From positions 1,302,001 through 1,366,000 of the forward strand of contig NZ_SGWI01000001.1 of the NCBI RefSeq assembly GCF_004519405.1: 64,000 bases of DNA. The letters run 5' to 3'. Shown here piece after piece: positions 57,439-64,000 of the stretch. The stretch's first letter is position 1. The number at the start of each line of letters is the position of its first letter. A model generated the notes under the pieces. It made no database searches. It was not told the origin of the DNA and saw only the letters and a program-made list of their open reading frames with translations. The stretch is from Pseudomonas sp. BCA17 (lineage in GTDB: Bacteria > Pseudomonadota > Gammaproteobacteria > Pseudomonadales > Pseudomonadaceae). Made by a program: the position numbers and the translations under genes.

Positions 57439-58821
57439 ATGAACGCGACGACCCACGCCCTCTCGATCAACCCGGCCAATGGCGAGACGGTCGGCAGCTA
57501 TCCCTACGAAACCGAACAGCAACTGGACGCCGCCCTCGACCGCTCCACCAACGCTTTTCGTACCTGGCGCCGCCAGCCGGTCAGCCAGCGTGCCGAGTTG
57601 CTGCTGGCACTGGCGGCGGCCCTGCGCGAACAAGCCGAAGCCATGGCGCAAATGATCACCTTGGAAATGGGCAAACCCATCGCCCAGGCGCGTGCTGAAA
57701 TCGAAAAATGCGCCCAGCTCAGCCAATGGTACGCGGCCCACGGCCCCGCCATGCTCGCCCCGGAACCGACCCTCGTCGACAACGGCAGCGCCCAGATCGA
57801 ATACCGCCCATTGGGCCCGATCTTCGCCGTGATGCCGTGGAACTTCCCGGTGTGGCAGGTACTGCGTGGCGCCGTACCGACCTTGCTGGCCGGCAACACC
57901 TATGTGCTCAAACACGCGCCGAACGTCATGGGCAGTGCCTACCTGATCCAGCAAGCGTTGCAGAAAGCCGGCTTCGCCGAAGGCATTTTTGAAGTGGTCA
58001 ACGTGACGAACGCCGGTGTATCCAAGGCCATCGCCGATCCTCGCATCGCCGCCGTGACCCTCACCGGCAGCGTGCGGGCCGGTATCGCCATCGGCTCCCA
58101 GGCAGGTGCGGCACTGAAAAAATGCGTGCTGGAACTGGGCGGCTCCGACCCGTTCATCGTACTCAACGACGCCGACCTCGACGCCGCCGTGCAGGCCGCC
58201 GTGATTGGCCGCTTCCAGAACAGCGGCCAAGTCTGCGCCGCCGCCAAGCGCCTGATCATCGAAGAAGGCGTAGTAGAAGCTTTTACTACCAAATTCGTCG
58301 AAGCCAGTCGCAAACTGGTGATGGGCGATCCGACCTCGCCCCATACCTACGTCGGCCCGATGGCACGCTTTGACCTGCGCGACGAGTTGCACGGCCAGGT
58401 GCAGGCCACCCTGGAAGAAGGCGCGACCCTGCTGCTGGGCGGTAACAAAGTCGCCGGTGCAGGCAACTACTATGAGCCGACCGTATTGGCGAACGTCACC
58501 GACCAGATGACCTCATTCAAACAGGAACTGTTCGGCCCCGTGGCCTCGATCATCACCGCCCGCGATGCCGACCACGCGGTGGCTCTGGCCAACGACAGTG
58601 AATTCGGCCTGACCGCGAGCATCTTCACCACCGATGCGGCAAAGGCACGCGATATCGCCAATCAGCTGGAAACCGGCGGCATCTTCGTCAACGCGTTCAG
58701 CGTCTCCGACCCTCGGGTGGCGTTTGGTGGTGTGAAAAAGAGTGGTTTCGGACGCGAGTTGTCGCACTTCGGCGTGCGGGAATTCTGCAACGCGCAGACG
58801 GTATGGCTGGATCGCAAGTAA
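57439..58821 (+). CDS. sad: NAD+-dependent succinate-semialdehyde dehydrogenase
   Basis: Oxidises succinate semialdehyde to succinate at the end of GABA/putrescine breakdown. The 460-residue aldehyde dehydrogenase has MPWNFPVWQVLRGAVPTLLAGN, TLTGSVRAG, the Glu of LELGGSDPF and the catalytic Cys of SGQVCAAAKR. It looks like an orthologue of E. coli Sad (YneI), including YRPLGPIFAVMPWNFP and KKSGFGRELSHFG. It is divergent from ptrR, as in E. coli. Confidence 0.92.
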   Translation: MNATTHALSINPANGETVGSYPYETEQQLDAALDRSTNAFRTWRRQPVSQRAELLLALAAALREQAEAMAQMITLEMGKPIAQARAEIEKCAQLSQWYAAHGPAMLAPEPTLVDNGSAQIEYRPLGPIFAVMPWNFPVWQVLRGAVPTLLAGNTYVLKHAPNVMGSAYLIQQALQKAGFAEGIFEVVNVTNAGVSKAIADPRIAAVTLTGSVRAGIAIGSQAGAALKKCVLELGGSDPFIVLNDADLDAAVQAAVIGRFQNSGQVCAAAKRLIIEEGVVEAFTTKFVEASRKLVMGDPTSPHTYVGPMARFDLRDELHGQVQATLEEGATLLLGGNKVAGAGNYYEPTVLANVTDQMTSFKQELFGPVASIITARDADHAVALANDSEFGLTASIFTTDAAKARDIANQLETGGIFVNAFSVSDPRVAFGGVKKSGFGRELSHFGVREFCNAQTVWLDRK

Positions 58822-58835
58822 ACCCAGCCCTACCG

Positions 58836-58875
58836 GTGGCGAGGGAGCCTGTTCGCGTTGGGCTGCACAGGCGCA
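58836..58875. repeat. Single degenerate REP
   Basis: GTGGCGAGGGAGCCTGTTCGCG shares its first 13 bases with the REP arm at 56286. No inverted partner is nearby, and it lies just after the sad stop. Confidence 0.45.
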
Positions 58876-58887
58876 CCTGAAACAGCC

Positions 58888-59193
58888 TCAACTGCGGATA
58901 TGCCGACGCACGCACTGCACCAGCCCATCCAGCGCCTGGGACTTCACCGGCGCCAGCACGCAGACCGTGTGTTCGCGCTGGCCCTCGGTCACAGTCAGGG
59001 TGTAATGCACCTGGCCCGGGTTGCCGGGCGCAGGTGCGGTGTTTTGCGGCAACTGAAAGAAGTCTGAGGCCTCGATCAACTGCCGCAATTCCTGCTGGTC
59101 CTGCTCAGGCAACGTGTCCAGTTCCACCGTGCACGGTTTGGCCAGGCCTGGGAAAAAACCAGGCCCGCCGTTTTCCTTGATCGAAATTTGCAT
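58888..59193 (-). CDS. Emfourin-type protealysin inhibitor
   Basis: A 101-residue protein without signal peptide. The start QISIKENGGPGFFPGL, the central DTLPEQDQQELRQLIEASDFFQLP and the YTLTVTEGQREHTVCV strand are typical of emfourin (M4in), a family of slow tight-binding inhibitors of protealysin-like metalloproteases. The gene follows the protease gene by 14 bp on the same strand, as is usual for these pairs. The ATG at 59193 has GAGGAG 5 bp upstream. Confidence 0.85.
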   Translation of the reverse strand: MQISIKENGGPGFFPGLAKPCTVELDTLPEQDQQELRQLIEASDFFQLPQNTAPAPGNPGQVHYTLTVTEGQREHTVCVLAPVKSQALDGLVQCVRRHIRS

Positions 59194-59207
59194 GGCCACT
59201 CCTCACA

Positions 59208-60269
59208 TCAGACAGAAATACCGACTGCTTTCCAGCCCTCCTTGACCGCCTTCTGCTCATCCTTGTTCGCGCCGTAGAGGCGGCCCGCGACATCATAAGT
59301 AATGCGCGCAAAGCGCAGGAACCCCGAATTAGGCCGCAGCCGCGCATCACGCAACGCGTCGTACCAGATGCGCCCCGCCCGCTCCCAGGCGAACCCACCC
59401 AACCTTGTCGCCACCTGATAGAACGCATGGTTGGGAATGCCGGAATTGATATGCACCCCACCATTGTCCTCGTAGGTCTGAACAAAATCATCCATGTGTC
59501 CGGGTTGAGGGTCCTTACCCAACAATTTGTCGTCAAAGGCGGTGCCGGGCGCTTTCATCGAGCGCAGTGCAGTGCCTTTGATCTTTTTAGTGAACAGCCC
59601 TTTGCCGATCAACCAATCGGCGTCTTCGGCCTTTTGCTTCAACGCGTATTGCTTGATCAGTGAGCCGAACACGTCCGACAACGACTCATTCAATGCCCCG
59701 GATTGATTGAAATACATCAACTTGGCCTCGTCCTCGGTGACGCCATGGGCCAACTCATGGCCAATCACGTCAAGAGCCACCGTGAACCGGTTGAACAACT
59801 GGCCATCCCCATCACCAAACACCATCTGGGTCGAGTTCCAGAACGCATTGTTATAGTTCTGGCCAAAATGAACGGTAGCGTCCAACGCCATGCCGGCATC
59901 ATCGATGGAGTTGCGGTCGAAGACCTGGTCGAAAAAATCGAAGGTGGCGCCCAGGCCATCATAGGCTTCGTCCACCGCCGCATCACCACTCACGGGCTGC
60001 CCTTCGCCACGGATCAGCTTTCCTGGCAGGCTGTCGGTGCCCTCGGCGCTGTAGATCGAACGCTGTTTCTCTGCCCCCATGGCCAAGGCCAGGCGTGCCG
60101 GCCCTTTAGCGGGCACCGCGACCATGCGCAGCGAGCGGAATGTGCTGTCTTTGGCGCGGGTACGCAGCGCGACATCCCGCTGCGCCTTGTCACCGTTGCG
60201 GGCGATCTGGTCGAGCATATAGGGGGGAATCAAGCAAAAAATAGGGTTACGCACAGAGTGATCACACAT
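59208..60269 (-). CDS. Protealysin-like M4 metallopeptidase
   Basis: A 353-residue thermolysin-family zinc protease of the short protealysin type. The N-terminal propeptide is brief and carries IPPYMLDQIARNG, a PPYxL-type motif typical of protealysin precursors. The zinc site is HELAH (His171, Glu172, His175), with the third ligand Glu195 in GALNESLSDVFGS. GGVHINSGIPNHAFY holds the catalytic His region. No Sec signal is visible, as noted for other protealysins. It is cotranscribed with emfourin and divergent from a nuclease gene. Confidence 0.93.
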   Translation of the reverse strand: MCDHSVRNPIFCLIPPYMLDQIARNGDKAQRDVALRTRAKDSTFRSLRMVAVPAKGPARLALAMGAEKQRSIYSAEGTDSLPGKLIRGEGQPVSGDAAVDEAYDGLGATFDFFDQVFDRNSIDDAGMALDATVHFGQNYNNAFWNSTQMVFGDGDGQLFNRFTVALDVIGHELAHGVTEDEAKLMYFNQSGALNESLSDVFGSLIKQYALKQKAEDADWLIGKGLFTKKIKGTALRSMKAPGTAFDDKLLGKDPQPGHMDDFVQTYEDNGGVHINSGIPNHAFYQVATRLGGFAWERAGRIWYDALRDARLRPNSGFLRFARITYDVAGRLYGANKDEQKAVKEGWKAVGISV

Positions 60270-60399
60270 TGACTGGCTCCTTGTTGGCGTGTGGTGAACG
60301 TCCGGGTAGCCGTTTCAGGATAGCTCCCAGGGGTTAACGCGTGTCATCAATTGTCATTAACCTATGTTGCAGTCGTGTTTATCCATGGAGGACTTACCG

Positions 60400-61344
60400 A
60401 TGCCCGCACGTAAAGCCAAGATCGACCTTTCGTACCGCCCACGGCTCGCCGACCTGCGCCCGTTGATCGCGCCGAACCCCACGCTACTGGAGGCGCGGGC
60501 GGCGACGCCCCGCGTGACCTCCGCCAACGACCTGAAGGACCGGCACGGCTACGCTGAAGATTTTCTCGGCAGCTTCATCGTGCCCTGGCCCACGGTGGTG
60601 GAAGCCCTCGCCAGTGACGTACAGACGCTGGAAAGTGGCGACCAGCGGCTGGACTACACGCATTTCTCGATAACGATGTCACGCTCAAAGCGGCTCGCGC
60701 TTTATGTCGGGGTTAACATCGACGGCGGCCAGCACGTAGACATTGTTCGCAGCAACGATACTTGGGCCTACGACGGCCGCCTGCCCATTGATGCACAGGT
60801 GGGCGAAGCGCTCTACGCCAATAATGGCCTCGATCGCGGCCACCTGGTCCGTCGACAAGACCCCAATTGGGGTGACGTGGCGCAAACCGCCAACCTCGAC
60901 ACCTTTCATTTCACCAATTGCTCGCCGCAGATGAGCGGGTTCAATCAGAAGACCTGGCTGGAACTCGAAGACTACATTCTGGACAACACACAACGCTGGA
61001 AGGCCAGGGCCACGGTGTTTACCGGCCCGGTGTATGCCGACGACGACCGTATGTACCGGGGTGTTCAGATCCCCAAGGCCTTCTGGAAAGTGGTCGCCTA
61101 CCTCAGCGACGACGGCAAGCCCTCAGCCAGCGCCTACATGATCGACCAGACCCGCGAACTGGGTCAGCTCGACCTGGTGTTCGGCCAACTCCGGACCTAC
61201 CAGCGCAGCGTGGCCCAGATAGAGCGCCTGACCGGCATCCGCTTCGCCAACCTGGCCGACTACGACGGTTTCAGCAACGAAGAGCGCGCCACCGGCACGC
61301 GGATCGAAGCGCTGATCCAGGGTCCTGAGGACATTCGTCTCTGA
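60400..61344 (+). CDS. DNA/RNA non-specific endonuclease (beta-beta-alpha-metal type)
   Basis: A 314-residue nuclease of the Serratia NucA type. The active site is DRGHLVRRQDPNWG, with Asp145-Arg-Gly-His148, followed by TANLDTFHFTNCSPQMSGFNQKTWLELEDYI carrying the metal-binding Asn. It lacks a Sec signal, and about 90 residues precede the nuclease core. GGAGG stands 9 bp before the ATG at 60400. It is divergent from the protealysin-emfourin pair over about 130 bp. Whether it is exported by another route or acts inside cannot be told. Confidence 0.88.
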   Translation: MPARKAKIDLSYRPRLADLRPLIAPNPTLLEARAATPRVTSANDLKDRHGYAEDFLGSFIVPWPTVVEALASDVQTLESGDQRLDYTHFSITMSRSKRLALYVGVNIDGGQHVDIVRSNDTWAYDGRLPIDAQVGEALYANNGLDRGHLVRRQDPNWGDVAQTANLDTFHFTNCSPQMSGFNQKTWLELEDYILDNTQRWKARATVFTGPVYADDDRMYRGVQIPKAFWKVVAYLSDDGKPSASAYMIDQTRELGQLDLVFGQLRTYQRSVAQIERLTGIRFANLADYDGFSNEERATGTRIEALIQGPEDIRL

Positions 61345-61388
61345 GCGGGCACGCCTTGGGCTATTTCGCCTCGCTCTAATCAACTACC

Positions 61389-61562
61389 ATACCGCGCCGG
61401 TTCCCAAACGGGACTAATAGGGAATCCGAAGCGCGGTATACCCGCGTCAATCGGAACTGCCCCCGCAACTGTAGGTGCTGAGCCTGCTCCTTGATGCCAC
61501 TGGACCTCGTCCGGGAAGGCCGGGGCGTGGCGACGACGCATCAGTCAGGAGACCTGCCGGCC
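61389..61562 (+). ncRNA. Cobalamin (adenosylcobalamin) riboswitch
   Basis: All landmarks of the cobalamin aptamer appear in order: GGTTCCC and AATAGGGAATCCG, then GAACTGCCCCCGCAACTGTA, GCCACTG, GGGAAGGC and the B12 box AGTCAGGAGACCTGCC (about 61543-61558). The next gene starts 130 bp downstream. The gap has GC-rich repeats (CCGGCGGGGTGTCCGGGAAGG) that can pair with the aptamer end. High vitamin B12 is expected to lower expression of the ABC importer genes. Confidence 0.93.
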
Positions 61563-61691
61563 CAAGCTCAATCACTAACCGGCGGGGTGTCCGGGAAGGA
61601 CATTCTTGCCTGGCGCTTCCACGGCGCTCGAGGGTGTATTTCCGAACCGTGCCTCCCCAGTTCCACGTACGGTTCACTCGGAGATCGCCCC

Positions 61692-62702
61692 ATGCTGCCA
61701 CGCGTTACCGCCCTGCTCACCGGCATTGGCTTCTGTGCCCTGGCCCACGCCGCGCCCACCCACTACCCGCTGACGGTGCAAAACTGCGGCAGCACCCTCA
61801 CCTTTCAGCAAGCGCCTGCGCGCAGCGTGACCATCGGCCAGGCCGCCACCGAAATGCTGTATGCCTTGGGCGTGGGCGATAAAGTGGTGGGCACCTCGCT
61901 GTGGTTCAACAGCGTATTGGCGCAGTACAAGGCACAGAACGATCGCATCGAGCGCCTGGCTAACAACGAGCCGAGCTTCGAAGCCGTGATCGCCAAACGC
62001 CCGCAACTGGTGGCCGCCGAACTGGAATGGGTGGTCGGCCCGCAAGGCGTGGTCGGCACCCGCGAGCAATTCCATGAACTGAAGATCCCCACCTACCTGC
62101 TGCCCTCCGACTGCGAAGGCAAGGACAACCTGGTGGGCGCCGACGGTACACGGCTGGAGCCGTTCCGCATCGAGACCATTTATAAGAGCATCAGCCAACT
62201 CGCCGAAATCTTCGACGTACAGGCGCGTGGCCAACAGCTGAACGATGAGCTCAAGGCGCGCCTGGCCAAATCCGTCGCCACTGCACAAAGCAAGGCCCTC
62301 AAACAGGCCAGCGCCTTGGTGTGGTTCTCCAGCGCCGAGATGGCCAGCGATCCCTACGTGGCCGGTCACAAGGGCGTTCCGCAGTTCATGCTGGAAACCC
62401 TGGGCCTGTCCAACGTGGTGCAGTCCGATGAAGAGTGGCCCGCGGTCGGCTGGGAAACCATTGCCAAGGCCAACCCGACCTTCCTGGTGATCGCACGCAT
62501 GGACCGCCGCCGCTACCCGGCCGACGATCATGAAAAGAAGCTCGCCTTCCTGCGCAGCGACCCAGTGACCCGTAACATGGACGCGGTGAAAAACAACCGC
62601 ATCATCATTATTGATGCCCTGGCCCTGCAGGCCAGCCTGCGCACGTTCGATGGCCTGGAACAATTGGCCGGCGCCATCGACGGCTACGACCTGCCGAAAT
62701 GA
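61692..62702 (+). CDS. ABC transporter substrate-binding protein, cobalamin/siderophore type
   Basis: A 336-residue periplasmic binding protein of the BtuF/FhuD fold. The signal peptide MLPRVTALLTGIGFCALAHA-A is followed by LTFQQAPARSVTIGQAATEMLYALGVGDKVVG, typical of class III binding proteins. The ending is PTFLVIARMDRRRYP and NNRIIIIDALALQ. It is first of a three-gene importer behind a B12 riboswitch, so a cobalamin or cobinamide ligand is the best guess. It overlaps the permease gene by 4 bp. Confidence 0.85.
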   Translation: MLPRVTALLTGIGFCALAHAAPTHYPLTVQNCGSTLTFQQAPARSVTIGQAATEMLYALGVGDKVVGTSLWFNSVLAQYKAQNDRIERLANNEPSFEAVIAKRPQLVAAELEWVVGPQGVVGTREQFHELKIPTYLLPSDCEGKDNLVGADGTRLEPFRIETIYKSISQLAEIFDVQARGQQLNDELKARLAKSVATAQSKALKQASALVWFSSAEMASDPYVAGHKGVPQFMLETLGLSNVVQSDEEWPAVGWETIAKANPTFLVIARMDRRRYPADDHEKKLAFLRSDPVTRNMDAVKNNRIIIIDALALQASLRTFDGLEQLAGAIDGYDLPK

Positions 62703-63703
62703 TCCGCACCTTGCTCGCCCTCATCCTGCTCCTGCTCGCGATCCTCGCCGGCGTGGCCATCGGTGAAACCGCCATCGAACCGCAGGTGGTGTTGCAGGTG
62801 CTCGCCAACAAACTGTGGGCGGCCGGCTACGTACTGGACCCGATCGATGAAGGCGTGGTGTGGAACTACCGCTTGACCCGCGCCCTGGTCGCTGCCGCCT
62901 GTGGTGCGGGGCTGGCGACTTGCGGAGTGATTTTACAGTCCTTGCTGCGTAACCCGTTGGCCGATCCGTACCTGCTGGGCATCAGCGCCGGCGCCTCGAC
63001 CGGTGCAGTCCTGGTGGCCCTGATCGGCGTGGGCGGTGGCTTGATTTCACTGTCGGCGGGTGCATTTGTCGGCGCCATGGCCGCGTTTGCCCTGGTGATC
63101 CTGCTGGCGCGCGCCAGCGGTTCGGCCACCGGTACCGGGCAGATCATCCTCGCGGGCATTGCCGGTTCGCAGCTGTTCAATGCCCTCACCGCCTTCCTGA
63201 TCACCAAATCGGCCAGTTCCGAACAGGCCCGGGGCATCCTGTTCTGGTTGCTGGGTAACCTCAGTGGCGTACGTTGGCCCTCGGTATGGCTGGCAGTGCC
63301 TGTGGCAGTTCTGGGTCTGGCGGTTTGCCTGTGGCATCGCCGCGCACTGGATGCGTTTACCTTCGGCACCGATTCGGCGGCGTCCCTCGGCATCCCGGTG
63401 CGTCGCGTGCAGTTTGTGCTGGTGGGCTGTGCGGCGCTGGTCACGGCAGTGATGGTGTCGATTGTCGGCTCCATCGGCTTTGTCGGGCTGGTGATTCCCC
63501 ACGCCGTACGCCTGTTGCTCGGCACCGGGCACTCGCGCTTGTTGCCGGCCAGTGCGCTGGGTGGCGCGCTGTTTCTGATCGCCGCCGACGTGCTGTCGCG
63601 GACCTTGATCAAAGGCCAGGTGATCCCGGTGGGCGTGGTCACGGCACTGGTCGGTGCACCGGTGTTTGCGCTGATCCTGATCGGTCGGAGAAATGCGCGA
63701 TGA
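62699..63703 (+). CDS. ABC transporter permease, FecCD/BtuC type
   Basis: A 334-residue inner-membrane permease with about ten hydrophobic segments. It has the family region TRALVAAACGAGLATCGVILQSLLRNPLADPYLLGISAGASTGAV and the coupling region GSIGFVGLVIPHAVRLLLGTGHSRLLPASALGGALFLIAADVLSR, near-identical in form to BtuC. It overlaps both neighbours by 4 bp (ATGA). Confidence 0.93.
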   Translation: MIRTLLALILLLLAILAGVAIGETAIEPQVVLQVLANKLWAAGYVLDPIDEGVVWNYRLTRALVAAACGAGLATCGVILQSLLRNPLADPYLLGISAGASTGAVLVALIGVGGGLISLSAGAFVGAMAAFALVILLARASGSATGTGQIILAGIAGSQLFNALTAFLITKSASSEQARGILFWLLGNLSGVRWPSVWLAVPVAVLGLAVCLWHRRALDAFTFGTDSAASLGIPVRRVQFVLVGCAALVTAVMVSIVGSIGFVGLVIPHAVRLLLGTGHSRLLPASALGGALFLIAADVLSRTLIKGQVIPVGVVTALVGAPVFALILIGRRNAR

Positions 63704-64000
63704 GTGTGCTGAGCTGCAAAGACCTGGGCTTCAAGGTGCGTGATGCCGAGTTACTGCACGGCATTCATCTTGACGTTCAGTTGGGCGAAACCCTGGGCAT
63801 CGTCGGGCCGAACGGCTCCGGCAAATCCACCTTGCTCAAACTGCTTGCCGGTCTGCGCACACCGGCCAGCGGCGAAGTACGCTTGGGCGGTCAACGCCTG
63901 AATGAACTGTCGCGCCGCGCCATCGCACAACAGCTGGCAGTGGTGGAGCAACAGGCCGATACCGACGACGCGATCCGCGTGTTCGACGCCGTGGCCCTCG
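63700..64000 (+). CDS. ABC transporter ATPase (3'-truncated by window edge)
   Basis: The first 100 residues of a BtuD/FecE-type ATPase: MSVLSCKDLGFKVRDAELLHG, then Walker A GIVGPNGSGKSTLLKLLAGL and the Q-loop region QQLAVVEQQ. The signature motif and Walker B are beyond the window. It overlaps the permease by 4 bp and completes the importer. Confidence 0.92.
   Translation, partial: MSVLSCKDLGFKVRDAELLHGIHLDVQLGETLGIVGPNGSGKSTLLKLLAGLRTPASGEVRLGGQRLNELSRRAIAQQLAVVEQQADTDDAIRVFDAVAL

Noticed and set aside
61399..61425. GGAACC on the minus strand inside the riboswitch as a second hrp box
   Set aside because: No CCACNNA at 15-16 bp; the bases belong to the cobalamin aptamer.

Overview
The window looks like chromosomal DNA of a fluorescens-group Pseudomonas. 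It is GC-rich with dense, short-gapped operons. It carries the long block leuC-leuD-leuB-asd-usg-fimV-truA-trpF-accD-folC-dedD-cvpA-purF-metZ, whose order I recognise from pseudomonads. Inverted pairs of REP sequences (REPIN-like) sit in five intergenic gaps. No phage, insertion sequence, integrase or CRISPR array is visible.

Layout. 1-2.3 kb: infC (cut by the window edge) and thrS, with a thrS leader that seems to imitate threonine tRNA. 2.5-4.6 kb: small proteins, including a cold-shock protein and an I78-type lipoprotein inhibitor. 4.6-11.8 kb: a complete ribose operon rbsBACRKD ending in an exported nucleoside hydrolase, behind one promoter and a perfect RbsR-like operator. 11.9-14.3 kb: periplasmic glutaminase/asparaginase with a sigma-54 promoter and two AauR-type sites, then an SOS-box-controlled DUF1654 gene plus endonuclease I. 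14.4-19.8 kb: SPOR lipoprotein, rsmA, small unknowns, a HAD phosphatase, a CigR-like protein and a DUF969-DUF979-pcp cluster. 20.3-22.5 kb: four tRNA genes around a pauB-like oxidase. 22.6-41.1 kb: the conserved biosynthetic block, all on the minus strand. 41.2-45.5 kb: a LysR regulator and a five-PAS GGDEF/EAL protein. 45.5-46.9 kb: a candidate type III effector behind a perfect hrp box. 46.9-49.9 kb: dusC, a thioesterase, a hydrolase and a TetR repressor with a palindromic operator. 50.0-55.9 kb: a duplicated Glu-Ala tRNA unit, gltX, uvrB and an aromatic aminotransferase. 56-61.3 kb: the ptrR-sad pair, an emfourin-protealysin pair and a secreted-type nuclease. 61.4-64 kb: a cobalamin riboswitch followed by an ABC importer cut by the window end.

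Functionally most of the window is core metabolism and RNA biology. The observations most worth follow-up are three. (1) The gene at 45559-46821 has an HrpL-type promoter, a serine-rich N-terminus without acidic residues, and two copies of one domain. Only the second copy keeps a Cys and a His that could be catalytic. (2) The thrS leader has two hairpins with 7-nt loops showing the threonine anticodons GGU and UGU. This resembles the autoregulatory operator known for E. coli thrS. (3) A DUF1654-endA operon lies under an exact CTGT-N8-ACAG SOS box.
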